From contig NZ_JQED01000047.1 in the NCBI RefSeq assembly GCF_000764225.1, positions 1 to 64,000 of the forward strand: a stretch of 64,000 nucleotides of DNA. Reading direction: 5' to 3'. Shown here piece by piece: positions 54,928 to 64,000 of the stretch (its first letter is position 1; each line of letters begins with the position of its first letter). The notes under the pieces are model-generated. The model had not been told where the DNA came from, searched no databases, and worked only from the letters and a program-made list of their open reading frames with translations. Source of the stretch: Colwellia psychrerythraea. GTDB lineage: Bacteria > Pseudomonadota > Gammaproteobacteria > Enterobacterales > Alteromonadaceae. A program made the translations under genes and the position numbers.

Positions 54928-55712
54928 AAAAATCAAACTTGAAAACTATATTAGCGTTATCTGCTTTATGTACAGGACTATTATTGAGTTCAACTTATGC
55001 TAGCGCTAAATCAGATAAAAACTGTACTGGATTACCAGACCACCTTGCCCTTAAAACAGCACTAGACGCCGCCGTTATGAGTGAAACCAGTGGTCTAGAC
55101 TTCGACATGTGGGCTACCGTAGTAAACCGAGATGGTGTTGTATGTGCCGTTGCTTTCTCTGGACAAGATCGAGGAAGCCAATGGCCGGGTAGTCGCGTTA
55201 TATCGGCGCAAAAGTCAAATACAGCCAACGCATTTAGTCTAGATGGCCTTTCATTATCAACGGCTAATTTATTTTCCGCGATACAACCCGGTGGAAGCTT
55301 ATACGGCTTGAATTCAAGCAATCCGGTCAACACAAAAATTGCCTATAAAGGTCCGTCTAAAAAATACGGAATGCCTAACGATCCTATGGTCGGTAAAAAA
55401 GTTGGAGGTGTGAATACGTTTGGCGGAGGACTAGGGCTTTATAATGCCGATTATAAAATAATTGGCGGGCTTGGCGTAAGTGGTGACACATCTTGTGCCG
55501 ATCATATGATTGCCTGGAGAACGCGTGCAAATCTGACATTGGATTACTTAAGTACAGTGGGCGGAGTTAATAGCGACACTGAACGCCCAGACAATATCAT
55601 TTATGATGTCACACCAAATCCAAGTGGCGGTACTGGCACTAGCGCAGGAGGCTTCGGTCACTCCACTTGTTTGAACACAGGCGATCAAACATTATTACCC
55701 GCAGTGAGATAA
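54924..55712 (+). CDS. secreted heme-binding-like protein, GlcG/HbpS family
   Basis: 262 residues from the ATG at 54924, with GGAGAG just upstream. Signal peptide to about residue 29 (STYASAK). The remaining domain is of the GlcG/HbpS type (DUF336): LALKTALDAAVMSETSGLDF, VVNRDGVVCAVAFSG, KSNTANAFSLDGLSLSTANL, FGGGLGLYNADYKIIGGLGV and then GDTSCADHMIAW. It is about 100 residues longer than GlcG (134), with long insertions and a signal peptide. Streptomyces HbpS binds heme and senses redox stress; here the ligand is unknown. A short leader frame overlaps its start. Confidence 0.8.
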   Translation: MKKSNLKTILALSALCTGLLLSSTYASAKSDKNCTGLPDHLALKTALDAAVMSETSGLDFDMWATVVNRDGVVCAVAFSGQDRGSQWPGSRVISAQKSNTANAFSLDGLSLSTANLFSAIQPGGSLYGLNSSNPVNTKIAYKGPSKKYGMPNDPMVGKKVGGVNTFGGGLGLYNADYKIIGGLGVSGDTSCADHMIAWRTRANLTLDYLSTVGGVNSDTERPDNIIYDVTPNPSGGTGTSAGGFGHSTCLNTGDQTLLPAVR

Positions 55713-55749
55713 TAAAAGATTAGCCTTGGTACTTTAAATTTTCCTCATC

Positions 55750-55809
55750 TATACCCGTTATCATTCAAAGTGCTCTGAAACATGCATCTTGAATGGTAAC
55801 GGGTATATA
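55750..55809. repeat. short repeat family A relative
   Basis: TATACCCGTTATCATTCAAA ... GCATCTTGAATGGTAACGGG plus TATATA: a 60-bp palindromic form with the same inner GCTCTGAAACATGCATCTTG as 7317-7411. Confidence 0.75.
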
Positions 55810-56149
55810 TTTGTTGTAGAGGGCATATTGAAGTAACTATGGCTCGTGATGAAAATGCCTTGAAATTAGCTTAGGGATAACGGTAATTCAAAATATTTGT
55901 CTCAGAAATAAATTGTAACTTTCGTTCATTTGTTTCTATCCTTTAGGGGGAGGCTTGGAACTTTAATATAAAGTTTTGTTATCGGGTCAGTTACCTCTGA
56001 GAGGTATCTCATTCCTGTAGTCAGTTAATCGGGAGTTTTGGTTAATCAACACTAGACCCCTGATTTCATACTTCGAGGATGCCGTAGGTGAATAAACATA
56101 AGTGTTGTAATGTAAAGGCGTGTTGTTAAGCGCTTAAAGATATTGTGGT

Positions 56150-56328
56150 TATACCCGCTTCACTTGAAGATGCAGGATTCAGCTGGAATTATAAACGCCT
56201 TTAGGCAAGGCTGAGTAAATCATACCCTGCGTTACATTTGTTTTTAAGGGAATTAATAAAAAATGTGCCTTGGTTTTGAATCGCTCAGTCTTCCTGAAAC
56301 GAGCATCTTCAAGTGGAGCGGGTATATA
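56150..56328. repeat. repeat family A, internally deleted copy
   Basis: About 179 bp with both ends intact (TATACCCGCTTCACTTGAAG and ATCTTCAAGTGGAGCGGGTA), but it lacks about 90 bp of the interior compared with 20742-21006. The other bases between 55713 and 56478 show no further element. Confidence 0.8.
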
Positions 56329-56463
56329 TCTTTATTGTTACTGAGAAGTAAAAGTGAATTGCATTTTAAGAGTATTATCAAATTTGAAAGAGTGTTATAG
56401 ACTGACGTTATTAAGTAGCAAGTTTGTCTACACGCTAAACCCATTAAAGTATCTATTAATTGA

Positions 56464-57609
<1,146 letters not shown>

Positions 57610-57707
57610 GCTTTGGCAAATAATATTCGATAAATAATATTTGAAAAGTAATCGTTACCCTACTGTGCCGACATTTGTACGTTGGCACAGTAACCTGAGG
57701 TTTTATA

Positions 57708-58559
57708 ATGACAATCGACTATCTAATAGAAAACGTAAGTGTAAACAAAAGTTTTGGCGGCTGGCAGAAACAATATAGCCATCATTCAAAAACATTGAAC
57801 TGCACTATGCGGTTTGCTATCTACTTGCCTCCACAGGCATCAAATGGCAAGAAAGTACCTGTTCTTTATTGGCTTTCAGGGCTAACGTGCAGTGATGAAA
57901 ACTTCATGCAAAAAGCCGGTGCACTGCGTATTGCTGCTGAATTAGGTATTGCTATTGTCGCGCCTGATACCAGCCCTCGTGGTGAAGGTGTGGCGGATGA
58001 TGAAGGTTATGACTTAGGTCAAGGCGCAGGTTTTTATGTTAATGCAACTCAAGCACCTTGGAATCGTCATTACCACATGTATGACTATGTGGTTAACGAG
58101 TTACCTGAGCTAATTGAAGCGACTTTTCCAGTGTCTCAGCAGCGCTCAATCTCCGGACACTCAATGGGCGGTCATGGCGCGTTAACTATCGCGATGCTAA
58201 ACCCTGAACGTTATAGTTCAATGTCAGCATTTAGTCCTATCAACAATCCAATGAAATGTCCTTGGGGGCAAAAAGCGTTTACCGCTTATCTTGGAAAAGA
58301 CCAATCGACTTGGCGCAACCATGATGCGAGCGAGCTAATGCGACAAGCAACACAGTTTGTGCCAGCGAAAGTTGACCAAGGTTTATCCGATGATTTTCTT
58401 TCTGAGCAATTAAAGCCAGAAGTATTAGAAGCAGCAGCAAAAGTAAGTAACTACCCATTGGAGCTAAACCTTCATGAAGGTTATGACCACAGCTATTACT
58501 TTATTTCGAGCTTTATTGAAGAGCACTTGCGCTTCCATGCAAACCACTTAAATAAGTAG
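57708..58559 (+). CDS. fghA: S-formylglutathione hydrolase
   Basis: Esterase that hydrolyses S-formylglutathione to formate and glutathione, completing formaldehyde detoxification. 283 residues, as usual (277-285). Alpha/beta-hydrolase with nucleophile in SGHSMGGHGALT, the oxyanion LSGLTCSDENFMQKAGA, and catalytic His in HEGYDHSYYFISSF. Same strand as frmA and probably co-transcribed. A strong hairpin follows. Confidence 0.97.
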   Translation: MTIDYLIENVSVNKSFGGWQKQYSHHSKTLNCTMRFAIYLPPQASNGKKVPVLYWLSGLTCSDENFMQKAGALRIAAELGIAIVAPDTSPRGEGVADDEGYDLGQGAGFYVNATQAPWNRHYHMYDYVVNELPELIEATFPVSQQRSISGHSMGGHGALTIAMLNPERYSSMSAFSPINNPMKCPWGQKAFTAYLGKDQSTWRNHDASELMRQATQFVPAKVDQGLSDDFLSEQLKPEVLEAAAKVSNYPLELNLHEGYDHSYYFISSFIEEHLRFHANHLNK

Positions 58560-58575
58560 TCATCCTACTGTCTTA

Positions 58576-58619
58576 GATAAAACTGCCGTGTCATGGATGA
58601 CATCGCAGCAGTTTTTATC
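58576..58619 (+). terminator. terminator-like hairpin after fghA
   Basis: GATAAAACTGC and GCAGTTTTTATC pair (one bulge) around an inner TGTCAT/ATGACA stem. The descending arm contains a T5 run. It separates frmA-fghA from gshA. Confidence 0.7.
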
Positions 58620-58682
58620 CGTTATATTTTTCATCAGTCATATTAAGCTGCATCAATCCTCCCTATTTTAAGGAAAACAGTC

Positions 58683-60248
58683 TTGTCCGATTTATACCAG
58701 ACTCGTCTTCAACGACTCTCAGCCTCAGAAAACTTACCCCTGTTAACCCGTATCCAGCGTGGTATTGAGAAGGAAGGTTTAAGGGTTACGTCGCAGGCAA
58801 CAGTGGCTCAAACCGGACACCCACAGACACTCGGCTCACCGTTGACTCATGGCAGCATCACCACAGATTATTCTGAAGCCTTGCTTGAATTCATTACGCC
58901 AGTGTCTCAACAAGTTAATGACAGCATCGATTACCTGACTGATCTGCATAAATTTACCCTGAGCCAGCTTGAGGGGGAATACCTTTGGCCTGCGAGCATG
59001 CCTTGTCAATTAGCAGGGGATGAGAGTATTCCTATTGCCCAGTACGGCAGTTCTAATATTGCTCAGATGAAAAAGGTATATCGTCAGGGATTGGGACACC
59101 GTTATGGGCGCACTATGCAGTCAATTGCGGGTATACACTATAATTTTTCTATGCCAGATGACTTTTGGCTTTACTGTCAGCATCTTTGGGATGATAAAGG
59201 AGATATTCAGACATTTAAATCACAGCGTTATTTTGATCTTATCCGAAACTTTCGCCGCCATTCTTGGTTATTAATTTATTTATTTGGCGCTTCTCCAGCA
59301 CTAGACAGTAGCTTTGTCGGCGACAATAAATCCGACAAATTAAGCAAGCTAGGCAAACATACCCTAGGATTACCTTTTGCCACCTCCTTGAGAATGAGTG
59401 ACCTGGGCTATCAAAGTAAGGCGCAGAGCGAGCTAAATATTAGCTATAACAATCTAAAGAGTTACATTGAAGGCATGGAACAGGCAATGAATCGCCATTA
59501 TCCAGACTATGAGCATATAGGTGTTAAAGTTGACGACTCGTATCGCCAACTCAATGCAAACATTCTGCAAATCGAAAATGAGTATTACAGCGAAATTCGT
59601 CCTAAGCGCATCACACAGACAGGAGAAAAACCTGTGGCGGCACTGAGAAAAAGAGGCGTTGAGTATGTTGAGGTGCGTATTCTAGACACTAACCCCTTGT
59701 TGCCTGTAGGCATTGATGAACAGCAGATCCATTTTCTTGATACTTTTTTACTGTATTGCCTGCTATTAGATAGCCCTGAGTTATCTACAGTGGAGCAGGA
59801 AGACATAAAATTTAATCAACAACAAGTTATTCTACAAGGTCGTAAACCGTCATTGTCGTTGAAGAAAAACGGCGAACTTATTGGTTTTGATATCAGAGCA
59901 AATGAACTCTTGGCTGATATGGTCGCTATTGCACACTTACTCGATACAGCACATGGAAATAAATCACACAATAAAGCGCTCACTGTCCAAATTAATAAGG
60001 TGGAAAATAGCGAGTTAACACCGTCAGCTATCCTCATGCAAACTATCGAAAAGGGGAATGAGTTTACGGATTCGATGTTATCTCAGGCTAAAGAGCATCA
60101 AGCTCACTTCACTAAGAGTGGCTTATCTGCTACAAAGGTTGCTCAGTTACAACTTGCCGCAAAAGAATCATTAAGGCTGCAAAAGCAGCTGGAAGCAAGT
60201 AATGAGAGTTCATTTGATGTCTTTCTACAGAGTCACAATGCGTCTTAA
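58683..60248 (+). CDS. gshA: glutamate-cysteine ligase
   Basis: First step of glutathione synthesis: joins glutamate and cysteine with ATP. 521 residues, near E. coli GshA (518), so the proteobacterial type. TTG start with AAGGAAA upstream. Family marks: IQRGIEKEGLRV (catalytic Glu), THGSITTDYSEALLEFITP, SIAGIHYNFSMPDDFW and RGVEYVEVRILDTNPLLPVG. Its product is the cofactor of the preceding frmA-fghA pair, although the hairpin between them suggests separate transcription. Confidence 0.96.
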   Translation: MSDLYQTRLQRLSASENLPLLTRIQRGIEKEGLRVTSQATVAQTGHPQTLGSPLTHGSITTDYSEALLEFITPVSQQVNDSIDYLTDLHKFTLSQLEGEYLWPASMPCQLAGDESIPIAQYGSSNIAQMKKVYRQGLGHRYGRTMQSIAGIHYNFSMPDDFWLYCQHLWDDKGDIQTFKSQRYFDLIRNFRRHSWLLIYLFGASPALDSSFVGDNKSDKLSKLGKHTLGLPFATSLRMSDLGYQSKAQSELNISYNNLKSYIEGMEQAMNRHYPDYEHIGVKVDDSYRQLNANILQIENEYYSEIRPKRITQTGEKPVAALRKRGVEYVEVRILDTNPLLPVGIDEQQIHFLDTFLLYCLLLDSPELSTVEQEDIKFNQQQVILQGRKPSLSLKKNGELIGFDIRANELLADMVAIAHLLDTAHGNKSHNKALTVQINKVENSELTPSAILMQTIEKGNEFTDSMLSQAKEHQAHFTKSGLSATKVAQLQLAAKESLRLQKQLEASNESSFDVFLQSHNAS

Positions 60249-60330
60249 AGTTATTTATAGAGGGCTGAACTTGTGTCGGCAACCTATACTCAACACAAGT
60301 TAATTTGGTAATGTCTAATTCGAGGCAATA

Positions 60331-61257
60331 ATGATTGTTCGTAATAAACCCAATGCATTTCAGCTGTTTTTTATTATACGCGGCTCTATTGTGTCGCTTA
60401 TTTTCCCACAAATCGCTTTTATGACTACTCTTGGCGCAATGGTAGCGGCTGCTCAATATTATTATCCGGCAATATTTCCAAGTTTTACCTTGGCACCGTT
60501 AGCGTTATTGGGCATAGCATTGTCATTGTTCCTTGGTTTTAGAAACAATGCTTGTTATGACCGTTGGTGGGAAGCACGCAAGCAATGGGGGCAACTCATC
60601 GTTGATTCTCGTAGCTTATCCCGCCAAGTAATCTCCTATATTGATGGTCAGGCGCAGGGAGGTGAAGTAGTGCAGAGACGCATGATATATTTGACCATTG
60701 CTTTTAATCATGCATTACGGCACCAACTTCGACGATCAGATCCCTGGGGAGATATTGAAAAATACCTTGAGCCAGAGGATATGGAACCTTTACGTCAGTC
60801 GAAAAACTTACCTGATGCTTTGTTATGTCTGATGGGGAAAAAGCTAGGAACCTGCGGCCATAAAAAATTACTCTCAGACTTTTTAATGCAAAGTCTCGAC
60901 GATCATATTACCTCAATGGCCTCAGTTCAGGCCGCATGTGAGCGTATTCAAAGTACACCACTGCCGTTTGCTTATATGTTGCTTGTTCAGCGTACCGCTT
61001 ATCTTTATTGCTTAATATTACCTTTTGGTATTGTTGCCTCACAGGGGGTAGTTACGCCGTTGTTTTGCGCAATAGTGGCTTATACGTTTTTTGGTTTAGA
61101 TGCCTTGAGCGAAGAGTTGGAAGAGCCCTTTGGTCTTTCTGCTAACGATTTAGCACTAAGCGCAATGTCTCGAACTATTGAAATTAATTTATTAGAAATT
61201 TTGGGTGAAACCGATTTACCAGATCCCATTCAGCCGGTAAAACATCGTCTTGAATGA
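60331..61257 (+). CDS. bestrophin-like membrane protein (UPF0187 family)
   Basis: 308 residues, with the family pattern VSLIFPQIAFMTTLGAMVAA, LGIALSLFLGFRNNACYDRW (the pore-neck helix and RNNACYDRWWEAR motif), and late LPFGIVASQGVVTPL and LEEPFG. Bacterial bestrophin homologues form pentameric ion channels in the inner membrane; Klebsiella BestF passes cations. Direction and ion here are unknown. 34 bp before the next gene, so they may be co-transcribed. Confidence 0.88.
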   Translation: MIVRNKPNAFQLFFIIRGSIVSLIFPQIAFMTTLGAMVAAAQYYYPAIFPSFTLAPLALLGIALSLFLGFRNNACYDRWWEARKQWGQLIVDSRSLSRQVISYIDGQAQGGEVVQRRMIYLTIAFNHALRHQLRRSDPWGDIEKYLEPEDMEPLRQSKNLPDALLCLMGKKLGTCGHKKLLSDFLMQSLDDHITSMASVQAACERIQSTPLPFAYMLLVQRTAYLYCLILPFGIVASQGVVTPLFCAIVAYTFFGLDALSEELEEPFGLSANDLALSAMSRTIEINLLEILGETDLPDPIQPVKHRLE

Positions 61258-61290
61258 TCTATATGAAAAAGCTATTGAAGGATTTAAAAA

Positions 61291-61815
61291 ATGAAAGAAA
61301 CATTTAATGTATTTAGATTTATTAGTTGGATAGCGATTATCTGTTCGCTATTGGGATCAGTTTTATTGTTTATTGTTGGAGCAATGCAAACATTTTCGGC
61401 CTATACAACGGTATTGTTTGGTCAAGTAACCAATAAAAGTTTGTCACACCTTGCTACGTCAGAGGTAGCAACAACTTATTTGATTAAATCACTAGATACA
61501 TTCCTTATTGCGCTTGTTTTATTTATTTTTGCTCATGGGGTATTTACCTTATTTATTTGTGATAAGAAACTTGCAAAGAAAACCTCTGTTCTAAAATGGA
61601 TAAGCACACCAAACATTGGCCGTTTAAAGAGTATATTGGGTGAGGTCATTGTTATTATCTTATTTGTGAAGTTTCTTGAAATAATTTTAGTTAACTTAAA
61701 TAACCTCACCTGGGAGATATTAATACTGCCTGTTTCTATTCTTTTACTTGCTTTGGCTTTAAAGTTTTTAGGGTTAGGACTTGAAGAGAAAAAAGGTGAA
61801 GGTGATGATATTTAA
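61291..61815 (+). CDS. YqhA/UPF0114 family membrane protein
   Basis: 174 residues with hydrophobic spans near 10-32, 58-82, 112-132 and 140-162, and the family segments FISWIAIICSLLGSVLLF and SLDTFLIALVLFIFAHGVFT. E. coli YqhA is a related protein without a settled role. Same strand and close to the bestrophin gene. The tail (EEKKGEGDDI) is charged and cytoplasmic. Confidence 0.8.
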   Translation: MKETFNVFRFISWIAIICSLLGSVLLFIVGAMQTFSAYTTVLFGQVTNKSLSHLATSEVATTYLIKSLDTFLIALVLFIFAHGVFTLFICDKKLAKKTSVLKWISTPNIGRLKSILGEVIVIILFVKFLEIILVNLNNLTWEILILPVSILLLALALKFLGLGLEEKKGEGDDI

Positions 61816-61906
61816 TATCTGCCTAAATACACCTTAGTTATGCAATAAGTTCATTAACTACAAGTAAAATATAGCTACTTGTTGATGTGATTCACAAGAA
61901 AACTAT

Positions 61907-62174
61907 TAGGGGCTGTTGATCTTTCAGGGTTAAAATTTATTCAATTGAAAACGGGTTTAATCGCGGCGCGAGCTTTGTATCATAGTTATTCTATTAAAAA
62001 AGCGAGCAACAATGAGTAAATTTGTTTTAAATGAACCCTAAAGGGCAGCACTTGTTTGAAATTTATACTACGTTATCGTATGTTCGAGTAGCCAGCTACA
62101 CGTCACATACTCTGCCTTGTCTAAATACCAAACAAGTTGCTGTAAAAGTAATCTCGAAAGATCAACAGCCCCTA
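61907..62174. repeat. MITE-like repeat family B, long copy
   Basis: 268 bp with the same ends as 23884-24025 (TAGGGGCTGTTGATCTTTC inverted) but reversed and with about 125 bp extra in the interior (GAAAACGGGTTTAATCGCGG and beyond). Its short open frames are not credible genes. The rest of 61816-62534 is AT-rich and holds the promoter of the receptor gene, perhaps including the palindrome GCAATAAATTGC near 62434. Confidence 0.85.
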
Positions 62175-62534
62175 GCATATGACAAAAAACACATTTATTT
62201 TACACTCAAACTACGCACCTTTTGGTGACCAACCAGAAGCCATAGCAAAACTTATTACGGGTATAAACCAATTATTTTAAGTTATCAAACAGTGTGATTT
62301 TTTTCAATATTCATTTACATACGGTTTAAAGGAGTCTTGCTTAAATTTGAGTGTATATATTTAGATGGAATGTAACTCTTTGTTATTTAGGTTTTTATAT
62401 TTTTAGAGATATTGAAAAGATTAAATTTGACACGCAATAAATTGCATTAACCTTACTGGTCACTTAAAAATCATCAGGCATCAAAAATAAAAAGTGAACA
62501 CTATAACTATAACTATAATATAGAAGGGTATGTG

Positions 62535-64000
62535 ATGAAAAAAAGTACACTAGCAATAGCGATTCAATCAGCCATTATGGGGGGGGCGATTTTATTATCG
62601 CCACAGGCATACTCTGCTGAAGAAAAAGAAGTAGCAAAACAAGCTATTGAAAATAATCAAATCATTGAACAAAAAATAGCACAAGAAGCCGATGAGAAAA
62701 TAGTTGTTACTGGCTCACGCTTACGCCGTGATAATTTTACTGTTGCGACACCATTAGTCACTATGGATAAAGAAGCCATTAGTGATACAGGTTTAGGAGA
62801 GCTTGCTGAAATTTTAGTCGAGAATATGCCGTCTCTTTCTTATGGCACTAGCAACAGTAGTAGTCAATCGAGTGTATCAAATACAGGTATTACAACAGTT
62901 GAGCTACGTGACTTAGGCGCTAACAGAACCTTAACCTTGATTGATGGTCGTCGAGTAGTGTCTAACTCAAAAAGTGGCAACTATGTCAGTATGAGTACAA
63001 TCCCTACAGGTATGGTGAAACGTGTTGAAGTTATCACTGGTGGTGCGTCTGCAACTTATGGTGCTGATGCGGTTTCTGGTGTAGTAAACATTATTACGCA
63101 AACCGATAAAGAAGGATTTGGTGCAAAAGTACGTGCCGGTGAAAGTGTTGATGGCGGTGGTGAAGAATTCACTCTTGATTTAGATTACGGAACAAGCTTT
63201 GGTGATGGCGACGGCTATGTATTTATGAGTGCCAACTATGATAAGCAATTTGGTTTAGAGTTTGAAGACAGAGAGCGTGCCGCAATAGAAGCGTCATGGG
63301 ACTATAACTATGACACCATGCGCAACGAAATGCGCACTGCTGATGGTTGGCAGAATATGGCTGATATAACACAAGATCAATGGCGTAGTCGCGGTGATGG
63401 TACTTTCGGCGGTGTGTTTCTTGAAAAGAGCAAATATGACACTGAATATTGGTATGACGGGCAAGTATTACGTAATGATTGGAAAGACAATGAAGAACGT
63501 TACGGTATTAATACCAAACAATTTAGAATGTTGAGTGTACCCAGTGAACGTGTTTCTGCTGCAATTAAAGTTGATTATGATATTACCGATGACATCATGT
63601 TCTACTCACAAGTACAGTGGAGTGGTAATTATACAGTAAATGACAAATCTCCTGAAGATTCTTATGAAGGAGAGTTCGCCACTTATATAGACCGTGAGAC
63701 TGGTGAACCAGGTATTGTCGAGTTAGGTTATATTCCTATTGACAACCCATATGTGCCTACTGAAATTCGTGAAACAGCTGGGCAGTACAAAGATAGAATA
63801 TACTGGGATCGCCGTATGGCAGAAGTGGGTAATATACAAAGCGACAATACCCGTGAAACTGTTCGTGCTTGGGCGGGTTTGCAAGGTACTATGTTTGATG
63901 GTGAATGGGATTGGGATGTTTCAGTAGGTTACGGTAAGTTCCACCAAAAACAATTGCGAAATAATGAATTTAATATATTCCGCGCACAATATGCTTTAGA
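62535..64000 (+). CDS. TonB-dependent receptor, 5' part (runs off the window)
   Basis: 488 residues are visible. Signal peptide to about residue 28 (LLSPQAYSAEE). TonB box-like EKIVVTGSRLRRDNF; plug domain with LAEILVENMPSLSYG, TVELRDLGANRTLTLIDGRR and GGASATYGADAVSGVVNIIT; then barrel strands to the window edge. There is no STN domain. The type resembles large receptors for oligosaccharides or peptides in Alteromonadales, but the substrate is unknown. A G8 run (62579-62586) lies inside the signal peptide codons (Met-Gly-Gly-Ala), where a slip would stop translation early. The 3' end is outside the window. Confidence 0.93.
   Translation, partial: MKKSTLAIAIQSAIMGGAILLSPQAYSAEEKEVAKQAIENNQIIEQKIAQEADEKIVVTGSRLRRDNFTVATPLVTMDKEAISDTGLGELAEILVENMPSLSYGTSNSSSQSSVSNTGITTVELRDLGANRTLTLIDGRRVVSNSKSGNYVSMSTIPTGMVKRVEVITGGASATYGADAVSGVVNIITQTDKEGFGAKVRAGESVDGGGEEFTLDLDYGTSFGDGDGYVFMSANYDKQFGLEFEDRERAAIEASWDYNYDTMRNEMRTADGWQNMADITQDQWRSRGDGTFGGVFLEKSKYDTEYWYDGQVLRNDWKDNEERYGINTKQFRMLSVPSERVSAAIKVDYDITDDIMFYSQVQWSGNYTVNDKSPEDSYEGEFATYIDRETGEPGIVELGYIPIDNPYVPTEIRETAGQYKDRIYWDRRMAEVGNIQSDNTRETVRAWAGLQGTMFDGEWDWDVSVGYGKFHQKQLRNNEFNIFRAQYAL

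Noticed and set aside
62031-62228. A 65-codon frame in the family B repeat
   Set aside because: It runs through the inverted end and is absent in the shorter copy.

Overview
The window looks like chromosome of a low-GC marine gammaproteobacterium of the Alteromonadales, most likely Colwelliaceae (Colwellia/Thalassotalea-like). This rests on gene content: TonB-dependent receptors, a TorF-type porin, TRAP uptake, secreted polysaccharide lyases, many chemoreceptors and numerous short palindromic intergenic repeats. It is an inference, since no rRNA or species marker lies in the window.

Layout. 1-3180 is an accessory segment: a 23-bp tandem repeat, a serine recombinase with a res-like palindromic region, a Phd/ParE toxin-antitoxin pair, a cold-shock protein and a lysine-rich unknown. 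3405-35373 is a uronate-polysaccharide utilisation locus. It has two secreted PL8 (chondroitin ABC lyase type) enzymes, a GH105 unsaturated glycuronyl hydrolase, a GH20 hexosaminidase, a CBM9-like protein, a chemoreceptor with two orphan solute-binding proteins, a TorF porin and a DUF4861 lipoprotein. It continues with kdgK, pgi, a second chemoreceptor, kduD, kduI, a TRAP transporter and an FCD/GntR regulator, and ends in a decayed second kdgK. 35371-39939 holds a TonB-dependent receptor diverging from a frameshifted ECF sigma gene and fecR. 40093-47292 is a galactose cluster (galR-like, galT, galK, SSS transporter, galE, galM). 47293-51780 is a gene-poor graveyard of IS200, IS3 and IS1595 remnants. 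51805-64000 is mixed: EutQ-like cupin, VOC protein, LysR, SMR transporter, HbpS/GlcG-like protein, frmA-fghA, gshA, bestrophin-like, YqhA-like, and the 5' part of another TonB-dependent receptor.

How it works together. The PL8 enzymes should cut a hexosamine/uronic-acid polymer (chondroitin, hyaluronan or similar) outside the cytoplasm, leaving a 4,5-unsaturated uronate. GH105 and GH20 would split oligosaccharides, and the TRAP system would carry acidic sugars inward. KduI, KduD and KdgK then convert the unsaturated uronate to 2-keto-3-deoxy-6-phosphogluconate. A palindrome (core TTGTATGATATC) lies before kdgK, the DUF4861 gene, the second PL8 gene and, in weaker form, kduD and the kdgK remnant. 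This suggests one regulon, probably under the GntR protein. No sulfatase, KDPG aldolase or amino-sugar kinase is present in the window.

The most interesting points are the shared operator, the decayed kdgK copy, the duplicated N-terminal domains and C9 tract of the first lyase, the orphan binding proteins beside a chemoreceptor, the DUF4861 protein, and at least three families of palindromic mobile repeats.
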